From positions 93,501 to 157,500 of the forward strand of contig WAEK01000011.1 in assembly GCA_011634665.1 (NCBI GenBank): a stretch of DNA of 64,000 bases, given 5' to 3'. Positions 35,634-47,696 of this stretch are shown here, piece by piece. Under the pieces are notes generated by a model. The model saw nothing but the letters and a program-made list of their open reading frames with translations, was not told the origin of the DNA and ran no database searches. Within the stretch, counting starts at the first letter, position 1. The number at the start of each line of letters is the position of its first letter. Made by a program: the position numbers and the translations under genes. The stretch comes from Mortierella sp. BCC40632 (Eukaryota; Mortierellomycota; Mortierellomycetes; Mortierellales; Mortierellaceae).

Positions 35634-35748
35634 CCCTACAGTATTTATTTCTTTGCCATCAACCACACTTTCTTTCAGACTCTTCTCGATGGCGCCAACA
35701 CTAAAATAAGATCCACTTTTGTATCAAAGACACGAAAAACTGTATTAA

Positions 35749-37017
35749 CTACGTCTTTCTTTTTACTCTATTAATCTCGAGCGTTGTCTTCTTCAGTGTT
35801 TCGCGGAATGTGATACCTGGGATGGTAAACTGGGATCTGACAATTAGAGACTCTCCACCGTTCGGCTTTCCTTTCCCCTTCAGGGACCATGGGTCCTTGA
35901 TATGAATCATGATGTTATGGAGAACACAGCAGGCAATTACCCAGGAGCAAAGATCCTCCATTTTGCATTCATTTTGAAGCTGATGCTGCAGCTCTTTCAG
36001 CGATTGCCAGCGTTCTTTAAGTACCCCAATACAGTATTCACTCCGGACAAGAGAGCTGGTCAAATAAGAATTGAACTCTCTGTTGTCAGAGAGGTCTACT
36101 GCAGGGGACTTGTAGGCAGGAATGCAGTACTTCGATACTGCGTAAGCTGAATCTGCTAGGAGATACTCTCCAGGGGAGAAAAACTTCTTGCGAGCTTGGA
36201 ACTGTTCCATTCGCTTGAAAACAGTTGAATCCGCGGCAGGGCCTGGACACCCTGCGTGAATTGCGATAATTCGCCCATCAATATCGCAAACGATCTGGGC
36301 ATTGACTGAATGCCTGTATTAAACAGATCAATGTTAGAAAAAGGTAGCACCCCCCTACAATATTCAATTTATTAGGTTTTACAACTTGCCTTTTTTTCGA
36401 TCAAAATAAGCAGCGCCTTCTTGGACAGGTTTCTGTGACAATGGGAAAGTAGTTCCACCAATGAATCCAATGCAGCCAGGGAACCCTTCTTTGCGCATAC
36501 GTCGGCCATGCTCCTCTCTTTCGTGCTTTTTAGGCCATTTAATCCATCTGGGCGCAATAGACACTAGTGCCTTCACCACCCTGTCACTAAATGCTACAAC
36601 TGATCCAACCCCTACGCCCACATCTGTCGCAATAATCGGCACGGAAGCTCTGCTCCCATAATGTCCTAGTCGTTCAAGAGCAATTGCCAACTGCCAGGCT
36701 GGATGTGTTTGTTGAAAGTTGGAGGGGTTGAGAAAGATTGGGTGTTGTTCAATCAGCTCCACAATGAATGAAAAGCCGTACCGAGTTGTGCGGTAGCGTT
36801 GACGGAACTCACTCTCTGTATACGAGTCAAACTTGACTGTAAAAAAGTGGTCGTCAGGCTTTTTTCGGCGGGGTCTGTCAAAATAACGGGATTCATTTAT
36901 CATGGAATACTTGATGATGGCCAGGTCCTCCAGGTCCGAGTCTGAATCTATTATAGCGATTGTAAACATATCCATCGCTTCCTTGAAGGCTTCCTGACGC
37001 TTCGAATTTTGCGACAT
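35749..37017 (-). CDS. PIF/Harbinger (HARBI1-type) DDE transposase, first catalytic Asp missing
   Basis: Two exons, 37017-36386 and 36313-35749, join in phase (DRKKGK|HSVNAQ) to an open 398-residue protein. It has an N-terminal acidic leader, a helix-rich region (FRQRYRTTRYGF, AIALERLGHYG), and the DDE nuclease: GFIGGTTFPL, PGPAADSTVF, YLLADSAYAV and RSEYCIGVLKERWQSL. In the family the first motif is G.IDGT; here the Asp is Gly (GGT instead of GAT/GAC). The second Asp and the Glu are present. No stop or frameshift, so decay is recent or the protein is kept without catalysis. Confidence 0.85.
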
Positions 37018-37172
37018 GTTGGTTGATGTAGGGAAGAGAGAGATGAAGACGAAGAAGAAGACGAAGAAGAAGACAAAGAAGAAGGCAAAGAAGAAGACGA
37101 AGAAAAAGATGAAGAAGACGAAGAAGAAGAAGAAGAGTGGGTGGAGGAGGAGGAGAAAGGGGAAGAAGAAGA
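37016..37172. repeat. GAA/GAC-rich purine tract
   Basis: Imperfect GAAGAC/AAGAAG repeats directly upstream of the transposase ATG; they read as Lys-rich on the plus strand and Phe-rich on the minus strand, so ORFs here are low complexity. Confidence 0.8.
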
Positions 37173-37330
37173 AGATGATTAAAATTAGATGGACATCATT
37201 TTTCTCACACCTAAGGTGCTCATAGTTCCCATGTTTCCCAGGATGTCCGAGGAGTGGGTGTGACTGACTTCGTATTGCATGAAGAGTACCTGGCTGAGAT
37301 TTATGTGTGGATAGCCATTTAGTTTTCGTT

Positions 37331-37737
37331 GTTATCCTCAGGAGATGATCAGGGATCACGAAACTATGGACTCTTTAGAGACTATGGGGAAAACCTCTAT
37401 CTAACGCAACTTCTCCCATCGTTCTAGCTCGCCTGCAGGCCGAGTAACCTAATTCCATAGTGAAAACGCACCAGGTGTGTTTCAACTCTGAACGCACCAG
37501 GTGCGTTTTGATGATTTCTGACTTTTATGGAAGGAGGTTCGAAATATTTGTCCGACTTTTATGGAAGGAGGTTCGTTTTGTGAGCCCCTCCCTCCCTCCT
37601 CCTCCCCCCCCCAAAAAAAAAAACCGGAATCACACCAGAAAAACGCACCAGCGCAAAGTTTTTGTTTGACAAAGACTTGCGCTGTGACAGAATCGAAGAG
37701 GAATACCTTTCCAGAACACCTACACAGAACATGAAGG
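37331..37737 (-). repeat. Right terminal inverted repeat
   Basis: Reverse-complement partner of 33469-33889, with the same palindromic boxes (37466-37508) and the same doubled CTTTTATGGAAGGAGG motif (near 37521 and 37555). Confidence 0.85.
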
Positions 37738-39740
37738 AAAGAAAAGAGAGAGTGAGAGGGAGGAGAGAGCGTTGTCGTGGGTCGATTGTCAAAGACCTGA
37801 GGGAAGATTCATAGACGATACTTTAGGAAAAGTTGCAGGGGAAAGAACAAGCACCCATGGAAGGATAGATAGCAATGAGAACACACTCTGTTCCCGTGGA
37901 CACTTTTTGACACTTCACCGGGAACGCGTACAGTGTACATAGTCGGGCCCTTGATTGGACCAGGGATGGAAGCTGTCTCCTTGGCGTATTTGACTGTGAA
38001 AACCGCCAGGGCGCAGACTCTATCATTTGACAAAAACAATGGAGAGTGATGCCCTCGTGGACAAAAGCGGAGCTAATGAGTCTTCTCATAGCAGTCATGA
38101 CAGTTCCTCCTATACAAGATATCAAAGTAGGGTTGGGCAACACTAGGGTCGTCGTGCAGTTCAAAAAGCTGGTGGCAGACAGAGGTTCCACCTACCAAGG
38201 AAAAAAAAATGCGTGACTTTGATTGGTTATGGGTGGTAGTGCGAAAGGCTGTCCAGGGACGAGCAGACACAGCTATAGTCACTTAAGTCGGAAGACATGG
38301 GATCACCATAGGAGCAGAGGTGAAGAAGAGCCGTAGTTTTTTAAAGAGATAAATAGGGAATTTATACTATTTTATGCGGACAATTGAAGCAATACTCTCG
38401 AGAATTAGCCATCTTAACTCGTGGTCCCATCGGACGTTTCATTGCATCCGGCTGGAGCCTTGGATGAAGGCTCGTGTCTTGTCTCCAGTGTAATAGACTG
38501 GTGTTGATATCGGGTTGTGTAACTCTGATCTTGCCTCCAACTTTCCAACTTTCGAATTCATACCAACTGCATATGTTGGAAGCAAAACGCGCCCGTCTGA
38601 GATGACCGATACTCGTTTGTGATCTCCCACAAGACTGTATCTCACGTACTATTCCTACATTTTCTTTCCTCTTCGCCTTGCAGTTGCCTCTAATCCAAAT
38701 TTCTACATCCACTCCTGCTGCCTCATACAGAAACATTGGCATACATTCCTCTAGTTGTTCCTTGGGAGTACCATTTATCCAAACTAACAAAACAAATCAC
38801 AACTTGCTTGCTCAGTACTGGGGCCTGCTAGTCGAAGAGAATATATATCCTCTAATCGCACTTAATTTGTCTTGAAGGCCGTTCTCACATTGAACTCGAC
38901 CAAGCTGATCCTGACATACTACGCTGAGTCGAGATCGAGGTGTGGTTAAATCTAAAGCTGCCGATACTATCTTGCTAATGGTGGTCAGCGTGAAATTTAG
39001 TACAAGATTTCTGAAGTTCTGACTGCGAGGAAGAGTCCCTTTGCTTTCTCTTCTAACAGCTGCTCTGTAGATTTTTTTTGTTTTTGAGAATGCTTGAGCA
39101 ACCCTGAGGGACTATATTCTCTGTGCAGTATAGGCTCATTAGCACTCATCCGTATGTATAGGTGTGAAAAATATGGTGGAAGACGCGACAGGGAGTTAAA
39201 AGAGTAGCTGATAACCGATGTTTAAGCTGACCTTCTCCTGCCTACCTGAAGTGGTCAAAATGGCGCTTGTATACTCTTGCTTTTTTTTTTTTTTTTTTTT
39301 TATATATATAGGAATGTTGTGTAGCGATTTTGAATTGAGCTAGAACGATTATTAGCTTCAGGGACGGAGGAGATCCCCACAAGCCTAACGGCGCTATTGT
39401 GAGAAGGAGTTCCTGTGGGGCCAATAGGCACTTGCCACGTTTGTAAAGGACACCCATTGACTATCGTCCACGCCACGCTCTGTCCTTTCAAATCTTGGCA
39501 GGTGAACGGCACTGTGACTTAAGAGACGAATTGGTATGCCAAGGAAAAGGAAACTGAGGGCCAAGCGTTTTGTTCACACGCTCTCCCAATCGCGATCCCC
39601 TCCCTAAACAGCTCAGTCGAACGATTGATACTGTTTACACAAAGTGGCGAGGATCATTACTGAGGTTTGAAAAGAAACAGAGCGGCAAAGAGATTTGTGG
39701 GATGGAAGAAGCTTTAAAATTTTATGTTCTTTATTGCCTT
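37738..39740. other. 2.0-kb stretch without a recognisable gene
   Basis: Open frames of 70-142 codons occur on the minus strand (38362-38790 and 37823-38282), with runs such as LEECMPMFLYEAAGVDVEIW and VGGTSVCHQLFELHDDP that look protein-like, but I cannot place them in a family and cannot join them. They may be remnants of a repeat-borne or host gene. Confidence 0.4.
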
Positions 39741-40079
39741 CTACTCCGCCTGAACGTTTCCGTTCCGTTTCCAACATGCGCGAAAGGCTTCCATTTCGTT
39801 TTTACAGGCTCGCCAGTCATGTTTTTCGGCATAACAAAGTTGAAGAGCTTCATTCTCGGCATAGCATCCTGTTCGTTCTATCCGCTTCTCGTACTCATCC
39901 TCCTCTTCCTCCTCCTCCTCCTCTTCTCCATCAACATTCTCTCCTTCTTTGGTCTTGGTGTCGCCTTCCGAGGAACTGGACGTTGAAGAAGAGGATCGTC
40001 GCGGAACATAGACATGAGGACGTGCGGTTGGGGCCCAGTCGGGGTCATGGGCTTGATCAGCTGGCGATGGATTGGTCAT
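39741..40079 (-). CDS. Twin Cx9C mitochondrial protein, COA4/Cmc3-like
   Basis: Single exon of 112 residues. The C-terminal 45 residues hold two Cx9C motifs, CYAENEALQLC and CKNEMEAFRAC, separated by YAEKHDWRA. This is the pattern of COA4 (Cmc3), an intermembrane-space factor for cytochrome c oxidase assembly imported by the Mia40 route. The N-terminal half is disordered (Pro/Ser-rich, then nine or more Glu in a row). There is no presequence, as expected for this import route. Another twin-Cx9C family member is possible; the DWR.C and FR.CW spacing favours COA4. Confidence 0.8.
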   Translation of the reverse strand: MTNPSPADQAHDPDWAPTARPHVYVPRRSSSSTSSSSEGDTKTKEGENVDGEEEEEEEEEDEYEKRIERTGCYAENEALQLCYAEKHDWRACKNEMEAFRACWKRNGNVQAE

Positions 40080-40474
40080 GATTTGAAAGAAAAAAAAAAG
40101 TATGAAAATGCAGTAAGGAATGCAACGGCGGATGGATGAATGAAGAGAAGAAAGAGGCGCCGACTGCAATGTAGAGAGCAATGCTGAATTCGGGCGTGAA
40201 TTGCGAAGCAGAGGAGGAGAGTGGAGGCACCCGGGAACGTCGGCGAAGAAGCCGCCTCGGAGTGACCGGATTTGGTCGCTGTCGTCGAATTGTGATTTTT
40301 TTTTTTTTTTTTTTTTATATTCGGCATCGTGTACTGACATCCGTTGTGAGTGTGAGGACACACATACTAGATAAAAAAAAAAATTGAAGAAAAAGAAAAA
40401 GTATGGGTAATGGCTGCTGGTGGTGCCAGAGGCATGGTAGTAGATACTAACAACAGAGGAGGGGGGGGGTCTTT
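40080..40474. other. Spacer, no gene seen
   Basis: Promoter region of the COA4-like gene and 3' flank of the Pep12-like gene, with a T run at about 40298-40316 and A-rich stretches. Confidence 0.5.
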
Positions 40475-42116
40475 TTAACTCAGCACAGCTAGGACAACAA
40501 TGGCCGCAACAACTGCGACGATCAACATCAGGTAGCATGCTCTTTTGCGTGCTTTCCGCTGGTACACCGCAGCTGTCGTGAGTTCTTCCGATGCCGCATG
40601 GGTGGTCATACTAATCGACGTGACATTATTCTCAATCGAATCAACCATTCCACCTTGTTCGTTCACCAATGATGACAAGTCCCTGAAAACCTCGTTCAGC
40701 TCGCTGATACCGGACTCGATTCCTCGGATTTCTTCTTCACGCTGTAAAATTAGAGATTCGTTGTATGCCAACTCGTTGTCCATGACCATAAGTTGCATCC
40801 TGCGTTGGGAATCCTGGATCAGAGGTCGGTCTCCTGACTCGCTCCTATCTTCATCTCTAAGGGATAGGTGAAAGAACATTGAAGGGGTTATTTGGCGAAA
40901 TTGCTTGTGGCTACCTTGCATGGTTATTTACAAAGAGAGGCTTTCTTTCTTACTCGTAATCATTGAGTACCGAGGAATGCCGCACCCGATCTACAAACTC
41001 TCGTTGCTTCTCAGCGGAGAGCCGTTGTACCTTTTGGAACTCTACAATGACCATTTGAAAGTCTTTGGATAGTTTTCGGTACTCCATTTTTCTCTAATAG
41101 GGTGTCAACATAATTCCCAGTTAGCATAGATTCTCATCCCTGCCACGCACAGACTGCTGGCCAAAAAACAAAAAAAAAGAGAGGTGCTTCATTCAAGTGA
41201 CATGCAGGTGACATGCGATGCACAACAAATATCGCATCGTGGATGAACATACCCCTGTTGTATCCACGGTTGCGAATTCCTTGATTTGTTCACTCGTAGA
41301 CTTGACTCTTTTCCGTGTCTCTTCGGTCAGATTATGTCTGTGGCGAGAGGGTGTGGATAGGTGGGTTACGCATGACGTAGTAAGGTAAGAGAGATGTTTT
41401 TGTTAAATATCAGATGTACACATTCACAACACAACACGTAGACTGGGGAAGGAAAGGAGAGAAAGGGAGATGTTGTCGACTTTTTATCCCCACATCTTTT
41501 ATCACAAGAGAGAGAGAGAGAGAGAGCCCTTGCCCTGGCTTGCCCCCGCCTTGCCTCGCCTTGCCCCACCCTTGTCAACAATCTCTCTTTCTCTCTATTC
41601 ACCTACAGTCTTGTTCGCAGGCTCTCCTTGTCCTTGTGTGTGCCAAGAAGTTCAACCAGATGCTGAATGGACGACACGTCAGTCGAAATTCTAAACACCT
41701 CATTCGAGATTCGTTGTGCCATTTCTTCAGACGCTGTTAAGCGATTCACTATTCGAATATAAAAACATATAATGGAGTGAAGAAGGCGGAAAAGAGAACA
41801 ATGAGAATGAAGCAAGAGAACCCATGAGTTGGGTAGCCCATTTCATGCACATTGGGCTCACTGAACAGTTCATGCAAAAAGAAAAAAGGTATCTGCTGGT
41901 CTGAGCGTGCGCGGGAAAAAAAAAAAAACTGCGCCCAACATAGAATCTATGCCGGTTACCGTTTCCACTGACGACCTGGCTCCACAATCGACCGTTGTCA
42001 ATGCTGTTGCCTTCATTAGACCTCTCCCCATTGTTGTTTTCATTACCAAATGGAGTAGGTCTGGAGACTCCTCCTCTTGCGCCTCCTGTTCCTCGTTCCA
42101 GGTCAGCAAAGGACAT
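40475..42116 (-). CDS. Qa-SNARE of the Pep12/syntaxin-7/12 type
   Basis: Endosomal/vacuolar t-SNARE. Five exons join in phase to 301 residues: 42116-41960, 41748-41607, 41337-41253, 41093-40954, 40856-40475. The N-terminal Habc bundle includes LHNLTEETRKRVKSTSEQ. The SNARE motif runs from REEEIRGIESGISELNEVFR through LSSLVNEQGGMVDSIENNV, with the zero-layer Gln in the EQG. A basic KARKR stretch precedes the C-terminal membrane anchor (LMLIVAVVAAIVVLAVLS). Pep12-type is the best fit by motif sequence; a vacuolar Vam3-like role cannot be excluded. Confidence 0.9.
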
Positions 42117-42328
42117 TGGTTGAGTGATGTGGGGATGCGACGATGGGCAAGTTTAATGGTATGGACAGTGATGAATGCAGGGCCACACGGAAAAGGAGGT
42201 TGATGAATGGGAATGAAGATGCAAAAGTACGGTTGATGAGAAAGAAGAGAGGAAAGGAAAAAAAAAAAAAAAAGAGAGAGAGAGAGAGGCGTTTCACACC
42301 TTGAAAATAGTGTGACACGCCACACCAT

Positions 42329-45300
42329 CTATTCTGTGTGTGCTGATAGACTCTTGATTTCGCTGTTGATGTTCTCCTCCTCTCCCTCCATTGCCTCTTC
42401 ACTCACAGGAGAGTAGAGGACCTCAAGCGCTGGGATGAACTTGGGTAGGATCGGCATCTGTCCAAACTTGACGCTCATCAAGTCAAAGCAGATACCAACC
42501 GTCGTCTGGGCTTGGCTGGCATCAAACCGAGGGATCTTTGGATACCGTTGACTAAAGTGAGTCAACATCGTGAACTTGGCATCCATCCCTTCACCAACCA
42601 TGATCGCTTCTTTGGTTGTCGTGTGTCTCTTGATCACCGCCAAATCTCGCTTCTCGTCCTCAAATGTCGCCTCATGAAGCAGCACCGTCGCACCCTCGCC
42701 GACATTGACCAGATTTTCACTTGGTCGAGTATCTCCTGAATAGACAATCTTCCAGCCATCTTTATGGGTCATACTGATTCCATACGCCCATGCACAGTGG
42801 ATCACATCCACAGTCTCCACCTGTTCAAATCCAGATTTCTTCAGAAATGGTTCAAGGATCGACTGACCCGAAATCCTTCTGTAGTCCCTTTCGGCGTCTC
42901 TCCAGTGGACAATATCGTTACAATCAATAAACTGAACATGTTGGTAGCCAAAGTCCTGGACATCCGAAAACTCTTGCAAAAACGAGTTCATTTTTTGTGG
43001 CGCGATCAGGACCAAGGGGTCAGTTTTCTTGGTGCGTCGCTGTTGGATGCAAAGGCGGGGAGGGAGGGAGGGTAATAATAAATAAATAAAAAAAAAAAAA
43101 AAAAAGGCGTTGATATGAGTGACGAGTGGTCAAGGACCGATAGAAGGAATAGTTCTGTTGGTCATAATCATTCTTCTCAGTTGATTCCTTCGGAGACTCA
43201 CCTTGTTCCAGGCATCAATAATCTTGACAGTTCCGAGGTGATGGTCAGCATGCATGTGCGAGATAAAGATACCACCTAATCTTTCGATCTTGTCATTGAT
43301 AGAAATCGCCTGGCGCTCTGTGCGCTTGAATCCTCCAAAGTGACGGAACATCTGGCCATACGTGCCCTCACCAATATCGAAAAAGAAGGTTTTCTTCTTT
43401 GGAATGTCAATCAGAGATGCACTCACTTGATAGAAAAAGAGGGAATGAAGAAAAGGTCAATTAATAACACAGAATCAAAACTAAACCAAAGCAAAGCTGC
43501 AAAATGAATAGAATCAGAGCGTTGACTCACCATTTCTGTACTTGGAGGGGTGAGACGAGCCTGTTCCAAGAGTTGTCAACGCAACATCCTTGCCCGGAAT
43601 GTCCATCTTCTTGAGCTTGGAGTCCTCTGCAATCTCCTTCTTCACCTGCTTGGCAAGCGTCGAATACTCGCGCAGGTACTCCTTCGGGCTCTCTTCCAGG
43701 TGCTTATAATCTTTGAAAATTTCGATAGGTGGGATAACATCCTTGTCAACCAAGCCAGTAGACGGCTCCAAATCAAAACTAAGCATGCTCTGTGCAGGTT
43801 GGATCTTCACCTGACTATTCATAAATTCCTCTTCAAGCTTGTGTGCCGGCTGGTTATCATAATAGGGCTGTGGAAAGATGCTCGAGTCCAACAGGGAGAG
43901 TTTGTAAGATGAGATCGACTGACTCTGCCAAATGAGCTTTTCCGAACAATAATCGGCATTGGCAACAATATGCTGGGTTTCTGGTCCAAATCGTTCTATC
44001 CAGGCTTTGTACTCTGGATGGCTCAGCACATCATGCCCTCCAAAGTGGACAATACAGGCAGCTTGCTGGCCAGGCTCCGCCGCTGTGGTATGGAACGGTT
44101 CAAACTCCTTGGCTTGGACTAGTTGTGAAACATACTCTACAGAGGGACAGTCGATCACCATAAAGATCCGACCAGGACGACCACCGCTGATCACCTGGTG
44201 AGGATAGATCGTATCTCCACTTTCTGTGACGACAGTGTTTCCTTTGACGAGCTCAGCAAAGAGTTTTTTTGGCTGAATGTTAAGTGCATCGGCTGCCTCC
44301 CTGTTGAATTTTCCTGGGTAGTCAGGAGTTTGGCAGATGTAACACATCACAGAAGTGTTGGGACTCGTCCTAGGCAGATCAGTGTGTCGGTTATCCACGC
44401 GGGGGGTACATCCATTCCCGTTGGCTGTCTGTTTCGAAGTCTGTTTTCCTGCCTCTTCAATCATGTCGACATCTGTCTTTGTTGACTCGGTCTTTGATCT
44501 CTTGTCAATCCTGGGCTTCTTCACATTACCGGCTTTTTTAGAGGGTTCAGGCTTAGCAGACTCTACAGGTGAAGCGTTTTTGTCCCAACAAAACATTCGA
44601 GAAATCGCCTCCTTTCTGATGGACATTGGATCGAGTTGCTTTTCAGAGTCCTTCAAATCTCCAGAGCCTCTCTTCGATCCTGATGCAGTTGCTTGTGATT
44701 CTGCATTAATTTCGCCAAAATCAAACTTTGGCCAAGTGTATGGCTCTGCTCGCACGAAGTTTTCTGGGAAGATCTGAACAGCCGTTACACGTAAATTCTT
44801 GTCCTTGAATGTCATTCCCGTGTCTTTTCCAAACTCGACAGCATTGAGTGCTGATGAGTCGCGATAGACAAAGTGCCGAGTTGAAGCAATGGCGTGAGTC
44901 AAGTTCTCTCCTCCGAGTACATTTAGTTCCTGGACGCCAATATCCGATGAGGTCAAGAGCATTCCTAAACAGAATCAAAGGCTAGTTAGCAAAGAAAAGC
45001 AAAAAAAAAAAGATGTAATCCAAACAGAGTGACACTTTAGATCCAGCACATACCAGGAAGTCCACCCATTGCGTCCCAGTGAGTTCTGGTCAGGAGAATG
45101 GTACTCAGCTTTGAAAAGCGCATCTTTGACTGCATACACAATCGCTGTGTGCCCTCACTACAGTTGATCATATACTTAAAGTTGTCAATGTGGAGGACTA
45201 CCGACGGAGCACAGTCCGTGGTTCCTGTACTCAGGATCTGAAGATATCCCTTCATGTCGAGTCGATTAGATGTGGAGAAATATCGAGTTGGTGCTGTGAG

Positions 45301-45573
45301 CGTCTGTCTTTGACTTTTGAATAGCAGGGATGTCTTCCTGTTCAATAGCTGGGCAGCGGTTGCTGTGTTGGCGTCCGAGATATGCTGCGATCGGCTTCCG
45401 TGAGAAGAGAATAAAGTAGATCGGGGGACGGAGCTTGAGAAAAGCGATCGGCGGCTTGAGGTTGAAAGTAATTGACTCCCAAATAGTGCCTTTGAATAGG
45501 ATTGCGATGACCAATAGGCGCTGCGAGAGACGAGGATGGAAGCTCGAGCTTGACTACTCAGACAAATGGACAT
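42329..45573 (-). CDS. TRZ1: tRNase Z, long form (ELAC2/Trz1)
   Basis: Endonuclease that removes 3' trailers from tRNA precursors in nucleus and mitochondria. Four exons (45573-45054, 44964-43531, 43425-43202, 43039-42329) join in phase to 962 residues, long-form size. The N-terminus is rich in Ser/Arg without acids (RYFSTSNR), a mitochondrial presequence. The degenerate N-terminal metallo-lactamase half begins at LQILSTGTTDCAPSVVLHID. The C-terminal half has LGTGSSHPSKYRN, FDIGEGTYGQMFRHFGG, the zinc motif SHMHADHHLG, YSGDTRPS and LLHEATFEDE. An upstream TTG at 45588 is in frame, but ATG 45573 is the first usual start. It diverges from the Tlg2-like gene with 265 bases between starts. Confidence 0.96.
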
Positions 45574-45838
45574 GGCTGTAGCAACCAAAGCTCGAGGCCT
45601 TGATCGCCCTTTTTTTTTTTTGTTGTAGAAACTGAAAGTGCAACAGAGAGGACAGTGCTTAAGGGCGTTTCCATGGTCTCAATAGTCACATTCGCGACAA
45701 GGTGATGCGCCAACCATCATCTACCTTTTCTTTTGTTGAAGCAAAGCTACTCTTCACCAGACACCAACGCATTGGACATATAATTCACTCTTTTCAACTT
45801 GGCATTACCTTTGAACATTTGGGGGGAAGATTTAGTCA

Positions 45839-47696
45839 ATGGCTACCCGTTCCAGGACACTGCTCTTTTTGCAGTTCCGCAACTCGTACTCGGGCGCACA
45901 TGCTGCCACGTTGCGCCAACAGTATAATCAGCAACTACAACAGTCAACACTCCTTGCCTCTGGGGATGGCTATGGCGGAGACAATGAGCGAGCGGGACTT
46001 ATGGACAGTGCTGAAACGACTATTGAGCTAATGATGCTCCCGCCCAAATGGTACTCTTTGTTACCTATTGACTGCGTGAAACCCAGAGTGTTCATAGCTG
46101 CCGCCAAGAACTGGAATGCTGGGCTAACTCTAGACACCACGCTTCTTGATCTCTATGAAATAGGGTTGATATAGTCGAAGAAGTGAATGAAGAGTTAGAA
46201 AGGATCAAGACAAATGGTACCAACGCCTCCACCAGAACGAACCTCCAAAACCGCAGCATTTGACAATACCAACTTGGAACAGGAAGCGCTGACTGAACTT
46301 TACTTGAACCGCTGTCATTTTTTATTTTTCTGCCTTCTAGTACAGAAGCTCGATACGATGCACAAAAAGCATCTCTTGCCAGGATTCGATGATCGTGTCC
46401 AGGAGGAGCGGGATATCGAACGCCTAACGGACGAGATTACACAGGTTCGTCGGTTCAAAAGACTTGCTTATGTTTAGTTGAGGTGATCGGCTCAAGTTCT
46501 TATGGTGGCGTCAGACAACTTGACAAGGCTGTTGACTCTCCTTTCCCCCCTCTACCAATGACAAACCTATAGCAATTTCATGCATGTCAGAACAGGATCA
46601 AGCGGATCAATGCGGAGAGTAGACAGTCGAGTTCAAACCAGGAGCAGACTATGTCTCGGAATGTGCAGATGAGTCTTGCACAAAAAGTTCAGGATTCCTC
46701 TGCCAACTTTCGCCAAAAACAAAACACATATATGCAACGTAAGCTCTCTACCCAATGCATCCAACCAAGGACCCTTTTTTCTTTTTCTTTTTTTAAAAAG
46801 GGGATATTATGGCGAAGAAGTCTGCAGAGCACCAACATGTCCTTCCTGATTTTAATGATTCTTTGTTTTCTTGCTCGATCAGGACTACGGGGGGTTGAAC
46901 TTAGGAACAAGGATATCTTTTCCGAAGTCCAACCGATTGGCACGTCGGATATGGAAGAAGGCGTAAGTCAAAGCTTGGCGTCTCTCAACCACTCAATGCC
47001 CAGTACAGGCACCTTTTTTCCCCTTCTTCTTCCTTGATCGACTCATGGCTCCCCTTCTTTTTTCGGGATCTTGTTACTGTGGGGGACTTTAATAGGGGTT
47101 CACGAATGCGCAACAGGCCTTTGTCGAGCAATCCAACGCGACGATATCACAGCGGGAACAGGAGATCAATCATATATCCAGGTCAATATTTCAACTTGCC
47201 GACATTTTCAAAGACCTTCAGTCAATGGTGATCGACCAAGGGACAGTGTTGGATCGAATTGACTACAATGTTGAACAGACAGCTGTTCATCTTCAAGATG
47301 CAGTCTATGAGTTGGATGAGGTATGAGGCGTAGTGCTCATTGTCTTTTTATTGCTGGAAAGAAAGAAAGAAAGAAAAATGGTCGCTTCATTTAAGTTTAC
47401 AAGCATTCACTCACTCGGCCTTTTGATGCTTTTCTTTCTTTTCTTTTCTTTTCTATTCCCTTCTTTTCTTTTCTTTTCTTTCTTTCTTTCTTTCTTTTTC
47501 ATAGGGAGAAAAATATCAAAAACAGACCAGGAAACGCAAGATTATTCTGTTGCTCATTCTTTTGATTGCAGGGCTATTCATTATCTTGATCTTTAAACCC
47601 CGACACCGCGACAGCCCTGAGCCTGTAGCGCCTGCCGCGCCAACAGTAGCCAGTAAAGTACCTGAGTTGGCACCAAAACCAGATCCTACACTATAA
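45839..47696 (+). CDS. TLG2: Qa-SNARE of the Tlg2/syntaxin-16 type
   Basis: t-SNARE of the trans-Golgi/endosome. Seven exons join in phase to 343 residues: 45839-46050, 46164-46216, 46341-46444, 46573-46738, 46883-46962, 47096-47320, 47505-47696. The N-terminus MATRSRTLLFLQFRNSY is the short peptide that binds the Sec1/Munc18 protein Vps45. PPKWVDIVEEVNEELERIK and KLLHTKH-like KHLLPGFDD are typical of syntaxin 16. The SNARE motif (QREQEINHISRSIFQLADIF, VIDQGTVLDRIDYNVEQ) holds the zero-layer Gln. It is followed by a membrane anchor (IILLLILLIAGLFIILIF) and a 35-residue Pro/Ala-rich lumenal tail. Confidence 0.92.

Larger units (their letters stand above)
33469..37737. mobile_element. PIF/Harbinger-like DNA transposon with long inverted repeats
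   Basis: Two inverted repeats of about 400 bases (33469-33889 and 37331-37737) enclose a minus-strand DDE transposase and a plus-strand decayed Myb-like ORF, the two-gene plan of PIF/Harbinger elements. The outer ends are blurred by T-rich sequence on the left and GA-rich sequence on the right. I could not fix a 3-base target duplication. Confidence 0.8.
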
